9,733 nt of DNA from positions 1 to 9,733 of the forward strand of contig JAFAUV010000125.1 of NCBI GenBank assembly GCA_019243075.1. Direction: 5' to 3'. The position numbers and the translations under genes were made by a program. Position 1 is the first letter of the stretch. Every line of letters begins with the position of its first letter. This DNA is from Bradyrhizobium sp. (GTDB lineage: Bacteria; Pseudomonadota; Alphaproteobacteria; Rhizobiales; Xanthobacteraceae). Below are positions 1-6,778 of this stretch, one piece after another. The notes beneath the pieces are model-generated. The model was not told the DNA's origin. It worked only from the letters and a program-made list of their open reading frames with translations, and ran no database searches.

Positions 1-2132
1 CCGCTTCCGGTGACGCTCGAGCCCTGATCGATCGTCAGCGCCGCACCGGATTTCAGCTCGATCGTGCCGCTGTTGGCGATGGTCTCGCCATCGAGCGAAT
101 TGCCGAGACCCGTGATGTCGACGACGCCGCTGTTGACGAGCGCGCCATCCTTCACGAAGTTCGAGCCCTCCAGGACCAGCTCGCCCTCGACTGTCAGCGT
201 GCCGCCGGTGATGCCGCCGTTGACGGTGGGGCTGTTGCCGGCATCGTGGCCGAGCTTGAGCGTGGCGCCCTGCTCCACCGTGATCTGGCCGCCCACCTCG
301 CCGCCGGCATTGGCAATATCGACCAGGACATTGAGGACGCCGCCCTGCAGGTCGATCGTCCCGGTGTTGGTAATATGGGCCTGGGCCTGGAAGTCGCCGC
401 CCTGCTCGAGGTTGAGGGTACCGGAATTGGTGACGACGCTCTGGTTCAGCACCGGATTGCCGTTGTCATCGACGGTATTGATCAACTCGATCGCGCCGCT
501 GACGGTAATGGTCCCGGCATTTTTGAGAATGGAGTCGGAATAGAGGGTGAGCGCTTCGCCGATGGCGAGCGACCCGCCGTTCGCCACGTCGAGCTCCGGC
601 GGCAGGTTGACGTGATCGTTCATCGTCACCGAGTTGGCGACCGCCGCCGTCGTCCCGTCGATCGTCGCCGGATAGGCGGGCGTGTCGGGGTGCAATTGAT
701 CGGTGCTGATGATGACGGCGTCGCCAGCGGCGGGAACGGTTCCGGTGCTCCAGTTCAGCTTGTCCGACCACAGGTTATCGTGACCGTCGGTCGTGGTGTG
801 GATCCAGACCACCGCAGGATTGTTGTCTCCGGGCACGACGACCGTGATCGTCTGGGTGGCGGTCGCGCCCTGCGAATCCGTCACCGTCACCGTGTAGGTC
901 AGCGTCACCGTCGCGCCGGACGGTATGAAGTCTGCGAGGTAGGTCTGCAGCGGCGCGAGTTGCCAGTTGATCGTCCCGGCGCCCGTGCCGGTGCTGTCAT
1001 TGCCGGGCAGGATCGAGGCGGTGAGCGCATTTTCGAACACGCCCTCCGGCAGCGGGGGCAGCGTGCCGCCGTTCGACATCACCACGCCGGTGAGCTTGGC
1101 CGAAACCGTGTGGGTATCGGTCAGATCCACATCGGTGAAGGTCAGCGTGCCCGAGGTCGGATTCGGCGTCTGCAGATCACCGCCGACCGTTTTGGTGCCG
1201 GCGGGCGTGAAGGTGATCGACTGCGGTGAGGTGGTGATGACCGGCGCGTCGTTGCTGCCCGTGATGGTGATGGTGATCGGAACCAGCCTCGATTCCGGAT
1301 CCGGCGCATAATTGTCGTTGACGGTGATCACATAGGTCAGCGTGAGCTGCTCGCCGGCGGCGAGGAAGTCGAACGATTTGTCGGCGATGCTGTAGGTGAA
1401 GAGCGCCGTGCCGTTGTTGGTGTTGTTGGCGCCGGGGATGACCGTGAGCTGGATCTCGGTCGCCGCGATATCGGCAAGCTGCAGCGGCGACAGGCTCGCG
1501 GTGACGTCCTGGCCCTTGGCATTCTTGTAGCTGAAGGAGCTGAACGCCGCGCTGACCGAAGGCTGGTCGCCGACGTTGATGTCGCCGAAGGTGACGATGC
1601 CGGCGGAGGCATCCGGCAGCGGACTGCCGGTCTGGCCGGGCAATTCACTGATCAAGAAGCTGGTCGTCGCCACGCCAAGGATATTGGCGATGTAGACGGT
1701 GGGCGCGCCGGCAATGTGATGCGTCGATTCGCTCGGTGTGCTCGCCGCCTGGGTCGCGCCGCTGCCCGTCAGGTTCACGGTGGTCGTGGTGGCGATGATC
1801 TCGGCCAATTTGATGATCAGCGGCTGGCTGGTCGGAATGATCGAGTCGGTCGAGGGCGAAGTCGATTTGGTATTGGTATTATCGGTGAACTTCTGCTGGA
1901 AGACGTCGGTGATCAGCTTCTGCAGCTCCGGCGTCAGCGGATTGGTGGTGATATTGATGATGCCGTTGTTGATGTTGACCTGCTGGCCGGCCTGATTGAC
2001 GATCGCGATCGGCTGCAGCGTGGTCTTGTCGAACAGGATATAGGAGCCGGTGGTGCCGTCCGGCTCGACCAGCACCTGGAAGCTCGCATTGGGCTGCCCA
2101 CCCTGGCCGGGCACGGCGAAGTCGATCTCGAC
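1..2132 (-). CDS. VCBS / beta-solenoid adhesin, continuation after frameshift, 3'-truncated by window edge
   Basis: This frame stays open from the break at 2131/2132 to position 1. It resumes the FecR protein as VEIDFAVPGQGG, so I read both pieces as one gene. Residue numbers below assume the lost base is restored. The end of the FecR/linker region runs to ~400. A VCBS/cadherin-like domain at ~405-527 ends in ITITGSNDAPVI. A second at ~550-665 contains GTLTFTDVDLTDTHTV and ends LTYTVTVTDSQGATATQTI. A W-x6-N-W motif follows, with W685 first and then a G-x-x-P-x-x-GD turn. From ~700 comes a solenoid-like repeat with NSGTI/NTGTI/NAGTI units about 20 residues apart. Such proteins are extracellular adhesins, often exported by type I systems through a C-terminal signal, which would lie off the left edge. 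The full protein is longer than 940 residues. Plus-strand ORFs opposite this region are shadows. Confidence 0.82.
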
Positions 2133-2821
2133 AGAACCGCGGTGCCGCGGATGCCCATGGTGGCGACCGGGGTGTCGATCTTCATGTCGCCGTGCTTGGC
2201 AGTTTCGCCGGCCACGAAGGTGATGGTGCCGGCCACCAGGCTGAGCAGCGAGGAGTTGCCCGATCCGTTGGGGTCATAAACCATCTCGTTCAGCACCATC
2301 CTCGCATTCTGGCCGAGGCCGAAGACCGTGCCGTCGATGAAGGTGATGCCGAGAGTCGAGTTCGCGCCGGACTGGACCACGTCGCCCTTCTCGACATTGT
2401 CGCCCATGTTCAGGATGATGGAGACGCCGTTGCGGATGACTGTCGCCGAGCCCTGCAGCTTGGTGACGTGGCCGATCACCTGGTTCGCCGCCGGCGCAGT
2501 CCCGGCCTGACCGACCTCGACTTCGCCAACCAGGGCCTTGATGATGTCGGGGGTCAGATAGGCGCCATCGGGCGAGGCCAGCGGCGCGCGCTTCTCGCCC
2601 CTGAAGTACTCGTGCAGGACGTAGTGGTCCTGATCCCTGGAAAGGATCAGATCGGTGCCGGAGCGAAAATAGTCCGCATGGAATAAAAGCTGCGCGTCGG
2701 GAACGATGAGCGCATCGGCGGGCGCATGGGTCTGCGAGGAATCGACATGCACATACGCATGGCGGTGCGTATCCGGACCTTCAGAAGCCAACGTGGCGTC
2801 AAATTTGCCAGCGTAATTCAA
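1934..2821 (-). CDS. FecR domain-containing VCBS adhesin, 5' piece (frameshifted)
   Basis: This is the N-terminal part of a large surface or secreted protein. I see no signal peptide, which fits type I secretion. Residues ~30-100 form a prefix domain recalling biofilm-associated (Bap-like) proteins. Residues ~115-230 form a FecR-type beta domain: VIGHVTKLQGSATV, then NMGDNVEKGDVV, FIDGTVFGLG, and DTPVATMGIRGTAVL at 216-230. The natural frame ends at L230 (codon 2134-2132). The remaining 65 residues, rich in Ser, Arg and Pro, are out-of-frame read-through to the stop at 1934. The start is TTG at 2821; an in-frame TAA lies at 2839-2837 and no ATG occurs before the FecR domain. GTG at 2752 (V24) is a less likely start. 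The FecR fold is best known from sensors of TonB-dependent uptake, but in adhesins of this build it probably has a structural or retention role (inference). The gene continues as the next entry. Confidence 0.85.
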   Translation of the reverse strand: MNYAGKFDATLASEGPDTHRHAYVHVDSSQTHAPADALIVPDAQLLFHADYFRSGTDLILSRDQDHYVLHEYFRGEKRAPLASPDGAYLTPDIIKALVGEVEVGQAGTAPAANQVIGHVTKLQGSATVIRNGVSIILNMGDNVEKGDVVQSGANSTLGITFIDGTVFGLGQNARMVLNEMVYDPNGSGNSSLLSLVAGTITFVAGETAKHGDMKIDTPVATMGIRGTAVLSRSTSPCPARVGSPMRASRCWSSRTAPPAPISCSTRPRCSRSRSSIRPASRSTSTTASSISPPIR

Positions 2822-2835
2822 AGGGCACCAAAAAG

Positions 2836-2851
2836 GTTAATAACTATTGAA
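2836..2851 (-). promoter_or_regulatory. possible CtrA-type binding site upstream of adhesin
   Basis: On the minus strand the sequence reads TTCA-ATAGTTA-TTAAC. This matches 8 of 9 fixed positions of the alphaproteobacterial CtrA consensus TTAA-N7-TTAAC. It sits 15 bp upstream of the proposed TTG start at 2821. CtrA controls motility, envelope and adhesion genes in many alphaproteobacteria, so the location makes sense. A single AT-rich match this close to the start may still be chance, and binding here would more likely block than activate transcription. Confidence 0.3.
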
Positions 2852-2900
2852 TAATCAAGGGCAGGGTCTGCATATCATTGGAAAGTGCATTGCGAAACCA

Positions 2901-2930
2901 TCCGATGCTTGTGCGGAAGCACGGATTTTT
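2901..2930 (+). terminator. Rho-independent terminator-like hairpin on plus strand
   Basis: TCCG-(a)-TGCTT (2901-2910) can pair with AAGCACGGA (2917-2925). This gives a 9 bp stem with one bulged A and a 6-base loop, GTGCGG, followed directly by TTTTT (2926-2930). That is the normal form of an intrinsic terminator for plus-strand transcripts. No plus-strand gene lies upstream of it, only the antisense strand of the adhesin. It could end a small RNA or stop antisense transcription, or be a chance hairpin. Confidence 0.4.
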
Positions 2931-2982
2931 GGCACGGCAGGGCCAATTGCTCAGGCGGCGAAGTATATATCGTCGTTATGCT

Positions 2983-2998
2983 AAGTATTTCCATACTT
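2983..2998. promoter_or_regulatory. operator-like dyad AAGTAT-N4-ATACTT
   Basis: AAGTAT (2983-2988) and ATACTT (2993-2998) are perfect 6 bp inverted arms around TTCC. A further AAGTAT half-copy lies about 13 bp to the left, at 2971-2976. The dyad lies ~165 bp upstream of the adhesin start in AT-rich DNA, a sensible place for a transcription-factor site. The factor is unknown. Confidence 0.35.
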
Positions 2999-3330
2999 TA
3001 AGCCGTGATTGCAAGCGTACCTGTCCGTATATCAACGTATAGTTTTGCGAGCCAAGACTTGAAATAGCTCGGCCCCGCATGCGCGCCCGGGATACTGCGC
3101 AGGTTTGCGGCCTAATACTGTGATCTGAATAACAAAACCTCGAAAATCGGCGCATTGCGAGGTCGGCGAAAAGCCGCCGCGGATTCAACCAGCGCATGTA
3201 ATTTGTCGATCTTCGCGGCATTGGCTCCTCGCAAGCTCGACGGTGGCCGAATGCTAAAATTGTAGCGAACCCGGGCAGGCCGATTTCAGGCTGTTTCGAG
3301 CTTTCCGGCCGCCTGGAGCCGGTTTTAAGA

Positions 3331-3379
3331 AGAAGAAAAGCCCCGCCTCCGATCATCGCCTGCGAATGATCCGGGCGGG
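3331..3379 (-). terminator. minus-strand terminator-like hairpin in the protease leader
   Basis: CCCGCC (3342-3347) pairs with GGCGGG (3374-3379), and GATCAT (3351-3356) pairs with ATGATC (3366-3371). They are separated by a small internal loop and enclose a 9-base apical loop. Read on the minus strand, the stem is followed by CTTTTCTTCTTCTT, a good but interrupted U-tract. No gene on the minus strand ends here. On the plus strand the same hairpin would sit in the 5' leader of the protease mRNA, followed by a second hairpin, GAGGC-aaga-GCCTC (3385-3398). Confidence 0.4.
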
Positions 3380-3423
3380 TTGCCGAGGCAAGAGCCTCAC
3401 CGATGCCTGGACAGGGGCGTCGG

Positions 3424-4212
3424 ATGAGGCTTTCTGTTTGCGCACACGCTTGGCGTGCGACGCTGCTCGCATGTGGCATGATTTGGCTCGGATCGAGCGC
3501 CTTTGCCGATCCGCTCAGCGTCCCGGCAGACCGCGAATTGACGGCCGATTCGCACGAGCCTTTCGGGCTACATACCACGCCGGTCTATGCCGGCACGTTG
3601 CGGGCGAAATGGCTCGGGGTCGAAAAAAGGCTCGATGATGAGCGGGTGCAGCTCGCGCTGTGCGATGGCGATCGCGAGCACTGCGTTTCCGACGCCGCGC
3701 TGAAATTCCTTTCCATCGTCGATGCCGGCCGCGCGCGCGACGGCCGCGCCCGGCTCGGCGAAATCAACCGCGCCGTCAATCTGTCGATCCGCCCGGTGGA
3801 CGACCTCGTCCAATGGGGGGAAGTCGATGTCTGGAGCTCACCGCTCGTCACCTTCTATCGCGGCGCCGGCGATTGCGAGGATTACGCCATCGCGAAATAT
3901 GTCGCGCTGCGCATGGCCGGCATTGGCGCGGCAGATCTGCGCATCGTCGTGATGGTCGACACCATCCGCGGCGAGGGCCACGCGGTCGCCGCCGCGCGGC
4001 TGGACGGCCGCTGGCTGATCCTCGACAACCGCCGCACGGCGATGATCGAGGATTCCAACCTGCGCAACTATCGTCCGCTAATGGCGATCGACGACGGCGG
4101 CGTGATGAAATTCACCGATACGCCGCTGCTGGCGCGCATGCCGGAACCCGTTGCCGCGGTGCCGACCACCTCGCTCACCGCCCAGCCCGGCCTGATTGCA
4201 GCTTCCAACTGA
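3424..4212 (+). CDS. transglutaminase-like cysteine protease, BTLCP / LapG type (DUF920, peptidase C93)
   Basis: Predicted periplasmic cysteine protease of 262 residues. I chose ATG 3424 because AGGGG lies 6 bases upstream and it yields a compact signal peptide: MRLSVCAHAW, a hydrophobic core, and a likely cut after SSAFA. ATG 3403 is in frame but poorly placed. The catalytic triad is visible: Cys151 in GAGDCEDYAIAKY, His186 in GEGHAV, and Asp201 in LILDNR. The acidic residues flanking the Cys (D150, E152) are those that bind calcium in Pseudomonas LapG. Spacing (35 then 15 residues) is close to LapG. LapG releases LapA-type adhesins by cutting next to a di-alanine. A FecR/VCBS adhesin is transcribed divergently next door, so it is the obvious candidate substrate (inference). 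No LapD-type regulator is visible. The family has many paralogues in rhizobia, and other substrates are possible. Confidence 0.9.
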   Translation: MRLSVCAHAWRATLLACGMIWLGSSAFADPLSVPADRELTADSHEPFGLHTTPVYAGTLRAKWLGVEKRLDDERVQLALCDGDREHCVSDAALKFLSIVDAGRARDGRARLGEINRAVNLSIRPVDDLVQWGEVDVWSSPLVTFYRGAGDCEDYAIAKYVALRMAGIGAADLRIVVMVDTIRGEGHAVAAARLDGRWLILDNRRTAMIEDSNLRNYRPLMAIDDGGVMKFTDTPLLARMPEPVAAVPTTSLTAQPGLIAASN

Positions 4213-4253
4213 GACCGGCGGCAAAACGCGCGCCGCAGGATTTCTGCCGTTGC

Positions 4254-4267
4254 GCCTCCCGGGAGGC
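4254..4267. repeat. 14 bp perfect palindrome between protease and ABC genes
   Basis: GCCTCCCGGGAGGC is fully self-complementary. As RNA it would fold into a 5 bp stem with a CCGG loop. A second small hairpin, GCAG-gattt-CTGC, lies just upstream. There is no T-run, so this is not a standard terminator. It may be an intercistronic hairpin or an operator for the ABC operon. About one such palindrome is expected by chance in a window of this size, so the call is weak. Confidence 0.25.
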
Positions 4268-4363
4268 TCGTGGCAATGGCGCTCCAACCCGCAAGGCGAT
4301 TCACCATGCCGAAACATCTTCGGTCCATGGTTCCAGCCAAAGGTGAAGCTGGACCACCCTTTC

Positions 4364-5116
4364 ATGAACGTTGAAATACCCGCGCTGCGGCTCAAAGGGT
4401 TAACAAAGCGTTTTGACCGCATGGCGGTCGATTCACTCGATCTCGCCGTCCATGCCGGCGAATTCTATGCGCTCGTCGGCCCCAACGGGGCCGGCAAGAC
4501 CACGACCTTGCGCATGGTCGCAGGCCTGCTCAAACCGGATGCCGGCAGGATCGGCATCTTCGGGGTCGACGCACTCCACGATCCCATCGCCGCCAAGCAG
4601 GTGATGGCGTGGGTGTCGGACGAGCCGATGATCTACGACAAGCTGACACCGCTCGAATATCTCGAATTCGTTGCCGGCCTCTGGGGCATCGGGCCCGCGA
4701 CGTCGCAGCCTGCCGCCGAGGCGCTGCTGACATCTCTCGGCCTCGAGCCGCATCGAAACGAGCGCTGCGAGGGATTTTCCAAGGGCATGCGCCAGAAGGT
4801 GGCGCTCGCCGGCGCCCTGATCCACGATCCCAGGCTGATCATCCTCGACGAGCCGTTGACCGGTCTCGACGCCGTCTCGGCCCGCCACGTCAAGGGACTA
4901 CTCTCCGATCGCGTCCGCGCCGGCTGCACCGTCATCATGACCACCCACATCCTCGAAGTTGCCGAGCGCATGGCCGACCGCATCGGCGTCATCGCCGCGG
5001 GCCGGCTGGTCGCCGAGGGCACGCTCGCCGAGCTGCGGCAACGGAACGGCCACCACGACACCAGTCTCGAAGACCTCTTCATCGCGCTGGTCGAGGTGAA
5101 GCAAGAGGCCGCATGA
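4364..5116 (+). CDS. ABC transporter ATP-binding protein (exporter type)
   Basis: A 250-residue cytoplasmic ATPase that should power the membrane protein encoded next. Motifs in order are Walker A GPNGAGKTT (39-47), signature FSKGMRQK (138-145), Walker B LIILDEP (158-164) with catalytic Glu163, D-loop LTGLD, and switch His195 in MTTH. The FSKGMRQ form of the signature is typical of ABC-2 exporter ATPases. The usual Q-loop glutamine appears to be replaced: the region reads AWVSDEPMIYDKLT. ATG 4364 gives a normal-length N-terminus but its SD is weak. In-frame GTG 4343 is an alternative, and the open frame reaches back to 4196 inside the preceding gene, which I regard as artefact. The stop overlaps the permease start (ATGA, 5113-5116), so the two are almost certainly co-translated. 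The substrate cannot be told. Confidence 0.93.
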   Translation: MNVEIPALRLKGLTKRFDRMAVDSLDLAVHAGEFYALVGPNGAGKTTTLRMVAGLLKPDAGRIGIFGVDALHDPIAAKQVMAWVSDEPMIYDKLTPLEYLEFVAGLWGIGPATSQPAAEALLTSLGLEPHRNERCEGFSKGMRQKVALAGALIHDPRLIILDEPLTGLDAVSARHVKGLLSDRVRAGCTVIMTTHILEVAERMADRIGVIAAGRLVAEGTLAELRQRNGHHDTSLEDLFIALVEVKQEAA

Positions 5117-6639
5117 GCCTGGCGCCCGCGCCTTCCTGGTTTGCGCGACACGAGCTGCGGCTCGCCTGGCGCGAGTGGTTCGCGCTGATGACCGGCGGCA
5201 AGCGCCACCGGCCGCGCGCCGCGGTGATCGGCCTCGTCGTCTTCGCCGCGGTGATGCACCTGCCGGCCTGGGCGGTGGTCGGCCGTTTCGCCGATCTCGA
5301 GGCGCCGCTCGACAAGACCTCGCTAATCGTCATGACCGCGACCGTGTTCCTCGCCTGGGCCTTGATGCTGTCGCAGGCCATCGAATCCGTGACGCGGGTG
5401 TTTTACGCCCGCGCCGATCTTGATTTGATCATGTCGTCGCCGACGAAACTCGCCAATGTGTTTTCGATCCGCATCGGCTCGATTGCACTCGCCGTCACCT
5501 TCATGGCGCTGTTGTTCGCGGCGCCATTCGTCGACGTTCTGGTGCTTGCCGGAGGCGCCAGATGGTTTGCCGCTTTCGGCGTCGTCAGCGCGGTCGGGCT
5601 GTCGGCGGCCGCGCTCGCGACCGCCGTCACGATCCTGTTGTTTCGCCTGATCGGCCCGGCGCGGACGCGGCTCACGGCGCAGATCCTCGCCGCCGTGATC
5701 GGCGCCGGCTTCGTGATCGCGCTGCAGGTGGCGGCGATCCTCTCTTACGGCACCTTGTCGCGCTTTGCGGTCCTGACATCGGACGCCGCGGCGGCCTTTG
5801 CCCCCGATGCCGACAGCCCGTTGTGGTGGCCGGCGCGCGCCATCCTCGGCGACCGCGAAGCGCTGCTGCTCCTTCCCGCCATGAGCCTCGTGCTGCTCGG
5901 GGTCGTCATGGCGATCTTCTCGCCGCGCTTCGCCGACGCCGCGATCGGCGCGTCGGCCCATGCGTCATCCAAAAGCCGGAGCAAGGACGCAACAGCATTT
6001 CGCGGCGGCTCGCGGCAACAGGCGCTGCGGCGCAAGGAGTTCCTGCTGCTCGGTCGCGATCCGTGGCTGATGTCGCAGACGCTGATGCAACTGCTCTATC
6101 TCGTCCCGCCGGCGCTGTTCCTGTGGCGCAGCTTTTCCGATAGTTCGGCCGCGATCGCGCTGGTCACGCCGGTGATCGTCATGGCGGCGGGCCAGCTTGC
6201 GGGTGGCCTCGCCTGGCTGACGATCTCGGGCGAAGACGCCGCCGACCTCGTCGCCACCGCACCGCTTTCGCCCGCAAGCGTCATCCGCGCCAAGATCGAA
6301 GTCGTTCTGATCGCGATCGGCGTGATCTTCGCGCCGCTGATCGCCGTCCTTTCGCTGCTGGCGCCGCTACAGGCCGCCGTTAGCGCGGCTGCCGTCGCGA
6401 TCGCCGCTTTATCCGCCACCGCGATCCAGCTCTGGTTCCGCGTGCAGGCCAGGCGCAGTCAGTTCCGCCGCCGCCAGACCTCCTCGCGGCTGGCGACCTT
6501 CGCCGAAGCCTTCTCCTCGATCGGCTGGGCCGCGACGTCGGCGCTGGCGTTGGTGCTGCCACTCGCGGCTGCCGTCAGCGCGCTGACGACACTGGCCATC
6601 ATTGCCGCCACCTGGAAGCTCAGCCCGATACGTGGGTAA
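5113..6639 (+). CDS. ABC transporter permease (ABC-2-like exporter membrane subunit)
   Basis: A 508-residue, strongly hydrophobic inner-membrane protein with roughly 10-12 predicted membrane segments in two halves. The halves are separated by a polar stretch at ~275-300 (SSKSRSKDATAFRGGSRQQ). An amphipathic N-terminus (FARHELRLAWREWFALM) and a matching RRKEFLLLGRDPWLM after the linker suggest an internal duplication, each half beginning with a cytoplasmic helix that could contact the ATPase. The start ATG overlaps the ATPase stop by 4 bases and has AGAGG 4 bases upstream. No periplasmic MacB-type domain is seen. Together with the ATPase this forms a complete two-gene exporter; the cargo is unknown. 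Linkage to the protease gene upstream (151 bp gap with hairpins) is loose, so shared function is uncertain. Confidence 0.88.
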   Translation: MSLAPAPSWFARHELRLAWREWFALMTGGKRHRPRAAVIGLVVFAAVMHLPAWAVVGRFADLEAPLDKTSLIVMTATVFLAWALMLSQAIESVTRVFYARADLDLIMSSPTKLANVFSIRIGSIALAVTFMALLFAAPFVDVLVLAGGARWFAAFGVVSAVGLSAAALATAVTILLFRLIGPARTRLTAQILAAVIGAGFVIALQVAAILSYGTLSRFAVLTSDAAAAFAPDADSPLWWPARAILGDREALLLLPAMSLVLLGVVMAIFSPRFADAAIGASAHASSKSRSKDATAFRGGSRQQALRRKEFLLLGRDPWLMSQTLMQLLYLVPPALFLWRSFSDSSAAIALVTPVIVMAAGQLAGGLAWLTISGEDAADLVATAPLSPASVIRAKIEVVLIAIGVIFAPLIAVLSLLAPLQAAVSAAAVAIAALSATAIQLWFRVQARRSQFRRRQTSSRLATFAEAFSSIGWAATSALALVLPLAAAVSALTTLAIIAATWKLSPIRG

Positions 6640-6778
6640 GCCGCAGATGCTTGCCGGTAAGGTCTTTTGCCTTACATATCCGGCCTGCGAAGCTGGCTCG
6701 GCTCGGATGCCTCGTCTCCTTCGACAAGAGAGCCGGCAAGCTGTTAGAAGCCCAAGGCAAGCCTGCGCGCCTGTTGTC
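6640..6778. other. convergent intergenic region with weak hairpins
   Basis: The permease (plus) and the hydrolase (minus) converge here. GTAAGG (6657-6662) and CCTTAC (6670-6675) form a 6 bp stem with a T-rich loop. An outer 9 bp inverted repeat, GCTTGCCGG (6649-6657) with CCGGCAAGC (6733-6741), spans most of the gap. Neither is followed by a convincing T-tract, but one or both may terminate transcription from either side. Confidence 0.35.

Larger units (their letters stand above)
2822..3423. other. divergent intergenic region between adhesin and LapG-like protease
   Basis: About 600 bp carries no gene I can support. The left part (2822-3010) is clearly more AT-rich than the coding DNA and should contain the adhesin promoter. 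It holds a CtrA-like site, a 6+6 bp dyad and a plus-strand terminator-like hairpin, listed separately. The right part (3330-3423) is strongly structured and forms the leader of the protease gene. The middle (3010-3330) shows nothing clear. A 200-codon minus-strand ORF crosses this region but has no recognisable domain and overlaps the signal-peptide end of the protease gene, so I do not accept it. No sigma-70 promoter could be picked with confidence. Confidence 0.7.

Noticed and set aside
64..1311. Plus-strand ORFs of 159, 327 and 114 codons opposite the adhesin
   Set aside because: They are antisense shadows of a GC-rich repeat gene. The translations are low-complexity (Ser/Pro/Thr or Arg/Gly/Val-rich) without domains, while the minus strand reads clear VCBS repeats.
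1934..2131. Last 65 residues of the 295-residue ORF as genuine protein
   Set aside because: After the frameshift the reading is Ser/Arg/Pro-rich junk, whereas the other frame continues the FecR protein seamlessly.
3340..3423. c-di-GMP (GEMM) riboswitch ahead of the LapG-like gene
   Set aside because: The role would fit, but the conserved GEMM core segments are absent; only ordinary hairpins are present.
2976..3578. 200-codon minus-strand ORF in the divergent region
   Set aside because: No recognisable domain, and it overlaps the signal-peptide coding end of the protease gene on the opposite strand.
4196..4363. 56-residue N-terminal extension of the ABC ATPase
   Set aside because: It starts inside the protease gene, looks non-coding, and the ATPase family begins near the ATG at 4364.
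4609..5112. 168-residue N-terminal extension of the permease
   Set aside because: It is an Arg-rich out-of-frame reading of the ATPase gene; ATG 5113 in the ATGA overlap is the natural start.
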